Origin: Streptomyces sp. CB01373
GTDB taxonomy: Bacteria; Actinomycetota; Actinomycetes; Streptomycetales; Streptomycetaceae
Direction of reading: 5' to 3'
Length of the DNA stretch: 64,000 nucleotides
Assembly (NCBI RefSeq): GCF_002803075.1
Contig: NZ_NNBK01000005.1
Coordinates: forward strand, 222,478-286,477
How positions within the stretch are numbered: position 1 is the first letter of the stretch; each line of letters begins with the position of its first letter. The position numbers were made by a program, and so were the translations under genes. The notes beneath the pieces are model-generated. The model was not told where the DNA came from. It saw nothing but the letters and a program-made list of their open reading frames with translations, and searched no databases. Below, piece after piece: positions 39,858-48,147 of this stretch.

Positions 39858-41593
39858 CGGGAAGCCTCCGTGGTGGTCGTGGGGCCCGCGCACCCCGTCG
39901 GTGAGCCGGTGGCCCAGCTGGGGCGAGAGCGCGCCGCGAAGCGGTCCGCGGCCCGGGTCCAGCGGCCGGGCACATGGGCCTCGGCGGGCGCGGCGAACGG
40001 CAGGGGCTCGCCGGTCTCGTCGAGCACGACGCGCCGGACCGGGCAGTGCGACACGACCTCCAGGTAGATGCCGTGGAAGGCCGCGATGTTCTGCTCGACG
40101 GTGAAGAGTTCGAGCGCGCGGGCGCGGGCCGCGGCGCCCAGGCGCGCACGGCGCTCGGGGTTGCGCAGCAGGTTCACGCACACCTCGGCGAGCGCCCGCG
40201 GATTGCGCGGGGGCACGACCACCCCGGTGCCGCCGACAACCTCGACGACCGCGCCGACGTCCGTCGAGACCGTCGCACGGCCGCACAGCATGGCCTCGGC
40301 CAGGCCGAGCGGGAAGCCCTCGACCACGCTGGACAGGACGACCACGGCGCCCGAGGCGTAGGCGTCGGCGAGGGTCGGCACCTCCGGGCCGCCGATCTCC
40401 TCGAAGGACACCGGGTTGTCCCCGACGGTGTGCGGACCCGCGGCCTCGTCGGGGAAGAGCTGGGCGGCGAGCACCCTGCAGTGGCCCAGGTAGGCGGCCC
40501 CGTCGGAACCGGTCCCCGCGCTCACGATCCGCAGCCGTGCCTTGGGCTCCTCCCTGTGCACCTCGGCGAAGGCGTGCAGCAGGGACACCAGGTCCTTGGC
40601 GGGCCCGACCCGGCCGACCCACACGAGCGTGTACGGGTCGGCGGCCTCCGGCGACTCGCCGGCCTCGGCGAAGGGGGCGGCGTCCATGCCGGGGTGGACG
40701 GTGCGCAGCTTGGCGCGGTCGGCGCCGCAGCGCTCCTGCCAGCGACGGGCGTGCGCGTTGCCGTGGGTGACGACGGCGGCCCGCCGGTAGACCTCGGCGG
40801 CGAGACCGCCGTGGAAGGCGGCGAGCAGGGCCCGCACGGCCGGTGCGGTGCTGTCGGCGTCGGCGGCGAGGTAGTGCGCGCGCAGACGCACGCCGTACTC
40901 GGTGATCAGCAGGGGCACGCCGGTGAAGTGGTGCGCGAGCAGTCCGGACAGGGCCGCCGTGCCGCCGGCCGCCGCGTGGCAGAGGTCGGTTGCGCCGAGG
41001 CCGTCGTCCTCGTACCAGTCGAGCGACAGGGGGCTCAGTGTCTGCCGCAGGTGCGCGGCGACCGCGAGCAGATCGGGGACGCGGGCCTCGCGCGCCGCCC
41101 GCGGTGCGCCGGGCGCGCGGCAGGCGCGTTCCAGCGCGCGGACGGCGGATTCCGAGCGCAGCGCGCCCGCCAGGCCGCCCTCGTCGCGGGCGAGTTCGGC
41201 GAGGCCGTACAGCGCACTGCTGAAACGGTCCGCCTCAAGTCCGGCGCCGCCCGTGCCCGCCGCCCTGCCCGCCGCGCCGAACTCGCGCAGATCGCCGCCG
41301 CTCGCCGCGACCAGCGCCGACGCCAGCTCCCCGTAGCACTCGGCGAAGCGCCGGCGCGCACGCCGTCCGTACACGGCGCCGTCGTCCTCTGCCGCCCACG
41401 GCGACGCGGTACGGACCCGGCTGACCTGTGGCGGCAGGGGCACCCATCCCTCGTCCTCCTGCTGCCGGCTGCGGCTGAGCGCGTAGAGGTCGAACTCGTG
41501 CCGTTCGAGCCCGCGCACGAGCCGTTCGCACCAGAGTCCGGCGTCACCACTCACATACGGGTAGCCACCCTCCGTCACCAGTCCGATGCGCAC
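39854..41593 (-). CDS. PelF-like GT4 glycosyltransferase (DUF3492)
   Basis: The product has 579 residues from GTG at 41593 with GCGGGGG upstream. The N-terminus TEGGYPYVSGDAGLWCERLV is the DUF3492/PelF signature. ITEYGVRLR, VTHGNAHARRWQ and VHPGMD follow. The GT-B C-terminal domain has LVWVGRVGPAKDL and the EGFPLGLAEAM EX7E motif that holds the nucleotide sugar. PelF builds the GalNAc/GalN-rich Pel polymer from UDP sugars in the cytoplasm. It is the first gene of the minus-strand cluster. The N-terminal insert at about 95-230 is rich in Ala and Arg and may be lineage specific. Confidence 0.87.
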   Translation of the reverse strand: MRIGLVTEGGYPYVSGDAGLWCERLVRGLERHEFDLYALSRSRQQEDEGWVPLPPQVSRVRTASPWAAEDDGAVYGRRARRRFAECYGELASALVAASGGDLREFGAAGRAAGTGGAGLEADRFSSALYGLAELARDEGGLAGALRSESAVRALERACRAPGAPRAAREARVPDLLAVAAHLRQTLSPLSLDWYEDDGLGATDLCHAAAGGTAALSGLLAHHFTGVPLLITEYGVRLRAHYLAADADSTAPAVRALLAAFHGGLAAEVYRRAAVVTHGNAHARRWQERCGADRAKLRTVHPGMDAAPFAEAGESPEAADPYTLVWVGRVGPAKDLVSLLHAFAEVHREEPKARLRIVSAGTGSDGAAYLGHCRVLAAQLFPDEAAGPHTVGDNPVSFEEIGGPEVPTLADAYASGAVVVLSSVVEGFPLGLAEAMLCGRATVSTDVGAVVEVVGGTGVVVPPRNPRALAEVCVNLLRNPERRARLGAAARARALELFTVEQNIAAFHGIYLEVVSHCPVRRVVLDETGEPLPFAAPAEAHVPGRWTRAADRFAARSRPSWATGSPTGCAGPTTTTEASR

Positions 41594-41629
41594 GCGTGCA
41601 CCCCCGCTCTCCCGTCTGTCCCGTGTGGA

Positions 41630-41716
41630 GAGCCGCCGTCGCGACGGCGGCTCGCAGCGGAACGAACGTATGCGGACATGACGGTGGCGCGATGGACGGT
41701 TGTCCGTCGCGCCACC
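41630..41716. repeat. Two strong inverted repeats between the PelF-like and DUF3152 genes
   Basis: 41630-41653 is a perfect 24-base palindrome (GAGCCGCCGTCG and its complement). 41683-41716 is a 15-base stem with one mismatch and the loop GGTT. One or both may terminate the DUF3152 transcript, or the first could lie in the leader of the polysaccharide operon. Confidence 0.75.
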
Positions 41717-41824
41717 AAAAGGGGTGAACGGTCGTAACTTTCCTGCGCGAACGGCGTTCCGTCGCGTCAGAACATCAACCGGACACGAAACGTCACACCT
41801 CGGGCCCGGCCGGCCCGGCTCCGG

Positions 41825-43648
41825 TCAGCTCCCCGGGTAGGGCCAGGGGTTGGGCAGGCAGTGGATTCCGTCGTGGTCCAGGAACTTCGTCTGCTGCTGC
41901 ATGACCGGCGCGAGCGCGCCGTCCTTGTCGCAGGTGACGTGGCCGTAGCCGAGCCGGTGGCCGACCTCGTGGTTGATCAGCATCTCCCGGTAGGCGTACA
42001 TCTCGTCGCCGTAGGTCTTGGAGCCCTGCGCCCACCGGTAGGCGTTGATCATCACGCGTTCGGTGGCGGCCGAGTCGCAGGAGACGTTGTCCTCGGTCGT
42101 GTCCAGACCGGACTTGGCGCACCACGTGGCGGTGGTGCCCGGGCTGGCGAGCGTGATGACGAAGTCGGGCTTGCCGGAGGAGATGCGCTCGAAGGTGCGT
42201 CCGCCGTTGTGGGCCCAGCTGCGGTCGTCGTTGAGCGTCTTCTGCACGGCCGCGGCGAAGTGCTCGCCGTCCAGGCCGAGGCCCTGCTCCACGTCGACGC
42301 GGTAGGTGTACTTGCGCCCCGTGCCGGGTGCCTTGGCGAAGCCGGGCACCGCGTCGAACCGGCCGGATCCCTTGAGGGTGGGGCTGAGCGGGTACTTCGT
42401 GCTCATCTTCTGGTCGTACGTCAGCGCCGACACGTTCGGCGCCGCCTTGGCGTCCGCACCCGTGCCCGCGCCCGCGATGCCGGCGGCGTCGGGCGCCGCC
42501 CGGTCGGTGGCCGACTGGGGGAGCAGCCCGGCGTCGGACCGGTCGTGGGCGACCTGTCCGGCGACCACGACGGCGAGCACGGTGGTGACGGCGGCGGCCG
42601 CGATGCCGGTGAACGCCTTCCCCTTGGTCACGGTGCCCCGCGCGGACTCGCCGGCCGGTCGCGCGGCGTCGCCGTCCCCGCTGTCCGCCGCGTCCGGCCC
42701 GGCCGGGCCGGACGGCGGAGCCGCGCCCTGGTCCGCGGTGCGCGCGTCACCGCGGGGCGCGAAGACGTCGTCGTCCTCGCCGAAGGCGTCGAGGTAGTCC
42801 TGCCGCGGCCCGCCGGCTGACGCCCGCCGCTGCCGGGGAATGGGGGCGCGGGCACGCGCGGAGGCGGCGGGAGCGGCGGGGCCACCGAGGTCCGTCGAGC
42901 TGCCGAGACCGGCGGCCGTCGGCCCCTGTGCTCCGCTCCCGTCCATGGCATCCGCCCCCAACTGTCCCCAGCCGCCGTCGGCTTCCCGCTGCTCCGGGTG
43001 CCCACCGCGAACCCGGGGAATCCCCCCGGCCGGGGTGCCGTCGGCGACCCGCGGAACGCCGCGCGCCGGAGTGCCGTCGGCCGGACGTGGCGTTCCGTGA
43101 GCGGGCGTGCCGCCGGGCGGACGGGGTCCGCCCTGAGCCGGCGCCCCGTCAGACAGCCGCGGACCGCCGGGACCGGAGGCCCCGCCCGCGGGCCACGGAA
43201 TCCCCTGCGCGGGCGTCCCGTCCGCGAAGTGCGGCACCCCATGGGGAGGGGTTCCGCCGTCGAGGCGCGGGGTGCCATGGGGAGGAGTCCGGCCGTCGAA
43301 GCGCGGAGTGCCGTGGGCCGGTGTGCCGTCGTGGAGGCGGGGCCCTCCGTAGGCCGGGCCCGTGGTTCCGCCGACTCCGGCCCGCTGCCCGGGCACCTGG
43401 CCGGGAATCGGCGCCTGGCCCGGACCCGGCCGACCGCTCGGGCCTCGCCAGGGCTCGGCGCCGCCCCCGTACTCGCGGGCCTCCGGACCACCCCGAAGGC
43501 GGCCGTCGTCCCGAGGCTCCGGGCCGCCCTGCGCCTCACGGCCGTCTCCTGGCCCGTACCCCGGTGGGGGTGTGCTGTCGTCCCGGCCGGTGCTCGTCTT
43601 CGCGGCCTTGCCCTTGGGCGCGGACCCGCGGCGGCTGTGGCGTCCCAC
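41825..43648 (-). CDS. DUF3152 membrane-anchored metallopeptidase-like protein with N-terminal repeats
   Basis: The product has 607 residues from GTG at 43648. The N-terminal 330 residues are disordered. Residues about 106-218 are tandem units of the form DGTPAHGxPRxx, eight or more copies. A single membrane helix (GIAAAAVTTVLAVVVAGQVA) at about 350-370 puts the DUF3152 domain outside. That domain ends with a zinc site HEVGHRLGYGH (HExxHxxGxxH, metzincin type) and cysteines in CDKDG and HCLPNPW. This is a probable extracytoplasmic protease of unknown substrate. The mycobacterial homologue sits beside moeB. Confidence 0.87.
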   Translation of the reverse strand: MGRHSRRGSAPKGKAAKTSTGRDDSTPPPGYGPGDGREAQGGPEPRDDGRLRGGPEAREYGGGAEPWRGPSGRPGPGQAPIPGQVPGQRAGVGGTTGPAYGGPRLHDGTPAHGTPRFDGRTPPHGTPRLDGGTPPHGVPHFADGTPAQGIPWPAGGASGPGGPRLSDGAPAQGGPRPPGGTPAHGTPRPADGTPARGVPRVADGTPAGGIPRVRGGHPEQREADGGWGQLGADAMDGSGAQGPTAAGLGSSTDLGGPAAPAASARARAPIPRQRRASAGGPRQDYLDAFGEDDDVFAPRGDARTADQGAAPPSGPAGPDAADSGDGDAARPAGESARGTVTKGKAFTGIAAAAVTTVLAVVVAGQVAHDRSDAGLLPQSATDRAAPDAAGIAGAGTGADAKAAPNVSALTYDQKMSTKYPLSPTLKGSGRFDAVPGFAKAPGTGRKYTYRVDVEQGLGLDGEHFAAAVQKTLNDDRSWAHNGGRTFERISSGKPDFVITLASPGTTATWCAKSGLDTTEDNVSCDSAATERVMINAYRWAQGSKTYGDEMYAYREMLINHEVGHRLGYGHVTCDKDGALAPVMQQQTKFLDHDGIHCLPNPWPYPGS

Positions 43649-43656
43649 GTCGGCCC

Positions 43657-44778
43657 TCAGCCCCCCGTGCTCGCGCCGAAGGGGGCTCCGCCGGTCTCCG
43701 GGCCTGGGGCACCACCGGCCGTCCCGGAACCGCGAGCGCCATCGCCGGTGCCCGCCCCGGAAGCCCGGACCCCGCGGTCGGCCTCGGCGCCCGCTTCCGG
43801 TTCCGTCATCGATCCGGCCTCCAACTCTCCCGTGTCCAGCAGCAGTTCGCGGAACGCGGTGGCCACGGTCTCCGGATACTCCATCATCGCCACATGGCCG
43901 GCGTCCGGCAGGGTGAGGAGGCGGGAGTCACGGAAGGCGCGGGCCGCCCGCTGGGCCATGCGGAAGCCGACGAGCTGGTCACGGCCGCCGTAGATCAGCA
44001 GCGTGGGCGCGAGGACCCGCTCGGCCTGTCGCCACAGGCCGTGCTGACCGCCCAGCGTGTACGCGTCCACGATCCCGCGCGCGGAGCGCGACATCGCGTC
44101 CCAGAAGTATGGCAGTCGAAGCCGCCGCTCCATCTCCCCCACCGCGTTGCGCAGGCCCTCGTCCGTCACCCGTCCCGGGTCGCCGTAGCACAGGGCCATG
44201 ACCCCGCGGACCCGCTGCTCCGCCGTCCACTCCCGGGTGATCCGGGTGAACAGGGCGGTCACGCCGGGCACCGCGAGCAGGCCGGTCGGCAGGGCGGTGC
44301 GCTGCACCCGGAGTTCGGGCAGCGCGGGCGAGACCAGCGTGAGCGTCCGCACGAGGTCGGGCCGCAACGCCGCGACGCGCGTGGTCACGGCGCCGCCCAG
44401 CGAGTTGCCCAGCAGGTGCACCGGTCCTCGCCCCGAGGCGTCGAGGAGGCGGATGACCGCGCGCGCGTGCCCGGTGACGGAGTAGTCGCCGTCGTCCGGC
44501 GGCGGGGAGTCGCCGAAGCCCGGCAGGTCGACCGCCTCGCCGTCGACGACACCGTCGAGCAGCGGCATCAGGGCGGACCAGTTCCGGGAGGAGCCGCCGA
44601 GGCCGTGCACGTACAGCGCGGGCGGCAGCCCCTCCCGCGCGGGCGGCCGCGAGCGCACCGACAGCGTGATGCCCGGCAGCTCGACCGAGCGCAGCCGTTC
44701 GCCCTCCTCGACCCCGACGGGCGCCACCCTCGGCAGAACGTTGGCGGGCGGCACGAAAGGCAGCTCGGTCGAAGACAT
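43657..44778 (-). CDS. Alpha/beta fold hydrolase
   Basis: The product has 373 residues from ATG at 44778. Hydrolase marks are YVHGLGGSSRNW, DLPGFGDS, the nucleophile elbow GNSLGG, YGGRDQLV with the acid, and the late histidine in DAGHVAMMEYP. The last 60 residues are a low-complexity Gly/Ala/Thr tail that is not part of the fold. Substrate unknown. It ends 9 bases before the DUF3152 gene on the same strand, so the two are one transcription unit. Confidence 0.9.
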   Translation of the reverse strand: MSSTELPFVPPANVLPRVAPVGVEEGERLRSVELPGITLSVRSRPPAREGLPPALYVHGLGGSSRNWSALMPLLDGVVDGEAVDLPGFGDSPPPDDGDYSVTGHARAVIRLLDASGRGPVHLLGNSLGGAVTTRVAALRPDLVRTLTLVSPALPELRVQRTALPTGLLAVPGVTALFTRITREWTAEQRVRGVMALCYGDPGRVTDEGLRNAVGEMERRLRLPYFWDAMSRSARGIVDAYTLGGQHGLWRQAERVLAPTLLIYGGRDQLVGFRMAQRAARAFRDSRLLTLPDAGHVAMMEYPETVATAFRELLLDTGELEAGSMTEPEAGAEADRGVRASGAGTGDGARGSGTAGGAPGPETGGAPFGASTGG

Positions 44779-44998
44779 GCGGCAATGTTACGAGACGATC
44801 ACGTAGTGACTCATGTGTTCGCCTGTGTCAGCTGTCACAGATCATGCGCGGGCGGGACCGCCGTCCGGGCCACGGATCGCATAGCGTCGCCAACGGGTGT
44901 CTCCTACGCTCATACAGAGGGCACCCGCACATGGCCCCTGCTTTTCCAGGGACATTCGCAGGGACATTCCGCAGCATGCAGCAGGAAGGGAGCCCAGC

Positions 44999-45211
44999 AT
45001 GTCATTCGACCCCACCGATCCCGAGACGTACGAGGACGACGACGCCACGGAGATCGCTGTCGAGGCCACGGAGGGCGACGCCGCCGAGCAGCACGCCGAC
45101 GTCACACCGGACCACGACGAACCCCTCACCGGGGATCCGGACCGCGCCAACGAGGCCGATCTCATCGAACAGGCGCGGGGCGTCTCCATCGACGAGGACG
45201 ACTACCGGTGA
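44999..45211 (+). CDS. Small acidic protein, 70 residues
   Basis: ATG at 44999 follows GGAAGGGAG, a strong ribosome site. The product starts MSFDPTDPETYEDDDATEIA and is rich in Asp and Glu throughout, ending with SIDEDDYR. It is probably disordered. I know it only as a conserved Streptomyces hypothetical. It is divergent from the hydrolase gene at 44778. Confidence 0.75.
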   Translation: MSFDPTDPETYEDDDATEIAVEATEGDAAEQHADVTPDHDEPLTGDPDRANEADLIEQARGVSIDEDDYR

Positions 45212-45447
45212 GGGACGGGGCGCACAGGGTGACGCGTGGGACGGCACTCGGGACGCGTGACGGGAAGGACCGCCGCTGAGCAGGAGCGCAGCTTTATGCC
45301 CACCTTGAGCCTGTTTGAAACCTTCTATGCCGCTTTTGTCGCTGTCCGGTCCGTGAAATCCTGCGCTCGCACCGCGCACACCACGGTTACCGAAAAGTAC
45401 GATGGCGACGCGGCGCACACCGCATGTGGACGACTTTGGGAGGCGGC

Positions 45448-46092
45448 GTGACAGCCATCGAGCAGACAGAGGCGGCACGCCCGCGTGGCACGCGCCTGCC
45501 GCGCCGTGCCCGACGGAACCAGCTGCTGGGCGCCGCCCAGGAAGTCTTCGTGGCGCAGGGCTACCACGCGGCCGCCATGGACGACATCGCCGAGCGCGCC
45601 GGTGTCAGCAAGCCGGTGCTCTACCAGCACTTCCCGGGCAAGCTCGACCTCTATCTCGCCCTCCTGGACCAGCACTGCGAGGCGCTCATCCAGTCGGTGC
45701 GCGGCGCGCTCGCCTCGACCACGGACAACAAGCAGCGCGTGCGCGCCACGATGGACGCGTACTTCGCGTACGTCGAGGACGACGGCGGCGCCTTCCGGCT
45801 GGTATTCGAGTCGGACCTGACGAACGAGCCGGCGGTGCGCGAGCGCGTCGACAAGGTCACCAACGAGTGCGCCGAGGCGATCTGCGAGGTGATCGCGGAG
45901 GACACCGGCCTCTCCCGCGCGGAGTCGATGCTGCTGGCCTCGGGCCTCGGCGGACTCGCCCAGGTGGTGGCGCGCTCCTGGCTGCACAGCGACCGCAGCG
46001 TCCCGCGCGACCAGGCGGTCCAGCTGCTGGCGTCCCTGGCGTGGCGCGGCATCGCCGGTTTCCCGCTGCACGGCGCCGAGCAGCACCACTGA
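45448..46092 (+). CDS. TetR/AcrR family transcription regulator
   Basis: The product has 214 residues from GTG at 45448, preceded closely by GGGAGG. The N-terminal helix-turn-helix is complete: RRARRNQLLGAAQEVFVAQG, then MDDIAERAGVSKPVLYQHF. The remaining all-alpha region should bind a ligand and dimerise. The same regulator family lies between the DUF3152 and DUF3107 genes in Mycobacterium. In that genus the neighbouring TetR is reported to control lipid-type genes, so a similar role is possible but unproven. Confidence 0.93.
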   Translation: MTAIEQTEAARPRGTRLPRRARRNQLLGAAQEVFVAQGYHAAAMDDIAERAGVSKPVLYQHFPGKLDLYLALLDQHCEALIQSVRGALASTTDNKQRVRATMDAYFAYVEDDGGAFRLVFESDLTNEPAVRERVDKVTNECAEAICEVIAEDTGLSRAESMLLASGLGGLAQVVARSWLHSDRSVPRDQAVQLLASLAWRGIAGFPLHGAEQHH

Positions 46093-46267
46093 CCGCCCGC
46101 GGCACCACCGCACCCCGCCGGAGCACCGCCGTACAGGAGTTCTGTTCCCTCAGGCTGTTCGCTCCTGGCGTTCCCGGGCGGAGCGTGTTCGTCCCCTCAC
46201 CGGGCTAATGTGTGCTGGTACGGCGCGCAAGGTCGCGCACTTCACTGACCGTCGGAGGGACATAGCC

Positions 46268-46495
46268 GTGGAGGTCAAGATCGGCGTGCAGCACGCGCCC
46301 CGCGAGATCGTTCTGGAGAGCGGTCAGAGTGCCGAGGAGGTCGAGCGGGCGGTGTCCGAGGCGCTGGCCGGGAAGTCGCAGCTGCTGACCCTCGTCGACG
46401 AGCACGGCCGCAAGGTGCTGGTCCCGGCCGACCGGCTCGCGTACGTCGAGCTCGGTGAGCCGGCGCCGCGCAAGGTGGGCTTCGGCGCGCTGTAG
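46268..46495 (+). CDS. DUF3107 family protein (TB9.4-like)
   Basis: The product has 75 residues from GTG at 46268 with GGAGGG upstream. The family pattern VEVKIGVQHAPREIVLES, then LLTLVDEHGRKVLVPADRLA and the end KVGFGAL, is well conserved in actinobacteria. It corresponds to the T-cell antigen TB9.4 of M. tuberculosis. Biochemical role unknown; the fold looks like a small alpha-beta protein. It follows the TetR gene by 175 bases. Confidence 0.88.
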   Translation: MEVKIGVQHAPREIVLESGQSAEEVERAVSEALAGKSQLLTLVDEHGRKVLVPADRLAYVELGEPAPRKVGFGAL

Positions 46496-46514
46496 TCGCC
46501 GCGTCATCGGACGA

Positions 46515-46555
46515 CGGGAGGGGGCCACGCGGTGAGAGCCGCGGGCCCCCTCCCG
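46515..46555 (+). terminator. Hairpin terminator after the DUF3107 gene
   Basis: A 12-base stem CGGGAGGGGGCC and its complement encloses a second short GCGG/CCGC pairing. It starts 20 bases after the stop codon. Confidence 0.75.
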
Positions 46556-46685
46556 CGTTCCGCCGTCACGGGCGACTTCACGGGTGGCGCACAATCCGCG
46601 CACAGGGAGGGTTGCGTTCCGCAGGTCAGGGGTAAGACCGGCTACGACCGCCCGGCACCGGCCGATCGTGTGGGAGGGAACCATC

Positions 46686-46955
46686 ATGTTCTTGGAAGCG
46701 CTCGGCTCCGCGTTGATCGGTCTGCTGCTCGGCTGGACCGCGTTCCACCGCCTGTCCCACCGGCTGCCGTCGCGTCGCCTGGTGCAGTCGACCGGTGTCG
46801 CGGGAGGCCTGTTCGGTGCCTTCGTCACCCACAGCGCGCTGGGCTCCGGCAGCCTGCTGCCGACGCTGCTCGGCGCGGTGGTCGTCTCCGCCGCCTCGCT
46901 GTCCCTGCTGGTGCGCCCCGCGGGAAGACTGCGCCGGCGGTCGGCGCCGGCCTGA
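46686..46955 (+). CDS. Small membrane protein, 89 residues
   Basis: ATG at 46686 follows GGGAGGG. There are three hydrophobic segments: FLEALGSALIGLLLGW at the start, VAGGLFGAFVTHSALG in the middle, and LLPTLLGAVVVSAASLSLL. The C-terminus is basic (RPAGRLRRRS). Looks like a conserved Streptomyces membrane hypothetical. It converges on the ferritin-fold gene. Confidence 0.7.
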   Translation: MFLEALGSALIGLLLGWTAFHRLSHRLPSRRLVQSTGVAGGLFGAFVTHSALGSGSLLPTLLGAVVVSAASLSLLVRPAGRLRRRSAPA

Positions 46956-47002
46956 TCCGACGCCGCCGACGGCGCACCCCCTGAAACCGACTCCCGGCGG
47001 GC

Positions 47003-47749
47003 CTACGCGGCCAGCCCCAGCGCGGCCATCCGCTTGGTGTGCGCCTCGGTGATCCGGGAGAACATCCTGCCGACCTCGGCGAGGTCGAAGCCGTCCGCGA
47101 CACCGCCGACGAGCATCGTGGACAGCGCGTCCCGGTCGGCCACGACCCGCTGGGACTGCGACAGGGCCTCGCCCATCAGCCGCCGCGCCCACAGCGCGAG
47201 CCGGCCGCCGACGCGCGGGTCCGCGTCGATCGCCGCGCGCACCTTCTCCACCGCGAACTCGGCGTGCCCGGTGTCGTCCAGGACGGCCAGGACCAGCTCG
47301 CGCGTGTCGGAGTCCAGGCGGACGGCGACCTCCCGGTAGAAGTCGCTGGCGATCGAGTCGCCGACGTAGGCCTTGACGAGACCTTCCAGCCAGTCCGAGG
47401 GCGCCGTCTGCCGGTGGAAGCCGTCGAGCGCGGCGACGAAGGGCTCCATCGCGAGCGTCGGCTCCTCGCCCATCTCGGTGAGCCGGTCGCGCAGCCGCTC
47501 GAAGTGGTGGAACTCGGCCGACGCCATCTTCGCCAGCTCGGCCTTGTCCGCGAGGGTGGGCGCCAGCTTGGCGTCCTCCGCGAGCCGCTCGAACGCCGCG
47601 AGCTCTCCGTACGCGAGGGCGCCGAGCAGGTCCACGACCGCGGCGCGGTACTGCGGGTCGGCGGCGGCCGTCGCCCAGTCCTGGGCGGCGATTCCGGTGG
47701 GCTCGGCGGGCGTGTCGGAGGCGTTGTCAGACTTGTCAGAGCTCGTCAT
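47003..47749 (-). CDS. Ferritin-like fold diiron-type protein
   Basis: The product has 248 residues from ATG at 47749. The four-helix bundle carries candidate metal ligands: ELAAFERL, SAEFHHFERL (ExxH) and DDTGHAEFAVEK. This pattern resembles the tRNA hydroxylase MiaE superfamily, but the true substrate is unknown. The first 28 residues are polar and likely disordered. The gene is divergent from the DEAD-box helicase, as in the M. tuberculosis order (Rv3210c and rhlE). Confidence 0.82.
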   Translation of the reverse strand: MTSSDKSDNASDTPAEPTGIAAQDWATAAADPQYRAAVVDLLGALAYGELAAFERLAEDAKLAPTLADKAELAKMASAEFHHFERLRDRLTEMGEEPTLAMEPFVAALDGFHRQTAPSDWLEGLVKAYVGDSIASDFYREVAVRLDSDTRELVLAVLDDTGHAEFAVEKVRAAIDADPRVGGRLALWARRLMGEALSQSQRVVADRDALSTMLVGGVADGFDLAEVGRMFSRITEAHTKRMAALGLAA

Positions 47750-48147
47750 GAAGCGCACAATAGCCCGCTCTCCGCGCCTGCGAAGGACCTGGTGAACCAG
47801 TGTGACGACGACTACGTGACCGAATCGGCCATCACGTGTGCGCGTTTCCGGGGTATGGTGGTAATGCGCCTGCTGAGTACGCCGTCGTGTTTCTGCGTAT
47901 GTCGACAGGCCGCACGCATGAGGATGCCCGGTCGGTGGCCCGATCGGCTCCGACCCGACAGCCCTCCCTGACCGTACGGCACTGTGCGTACGACGATCGG
48001 AGGGACCTCCAAGCGGTTCGAGCGCTAGAGCGTCGGCTGTGGTCCCGTGTCCACACGGCCCGCCCGCGTGGGCGGCCGACGTCCCCGGCACGGTCAGACA
48101 CGACCCCCGCGCTCGCCTCGCACCGCGCACACAGAAGAGGCAGCACC
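47750..48147. other. Divergent intergenic region with long helicase leader
   Basis: This 398-base gap lies between the ferritin-fold gene and the helicase start. The helicase frame stays open through most of it, but the encoded residues are Arg/Ser-rich with no helicase character. A GGAGGGACCTCC palindrome lies near 47998. I cannot assign promoters with confidence. A long untranslated leader would fit a regulated RNA helicase. Confidence 0.5.

Noticed and set aside
47836..48147. Upstream extension of the helicase frame
   Set aside because: The residues do not resemble the helicase N-terminus and no ribosome site precedes the possible starts. Kept only as an alternative in a finding.
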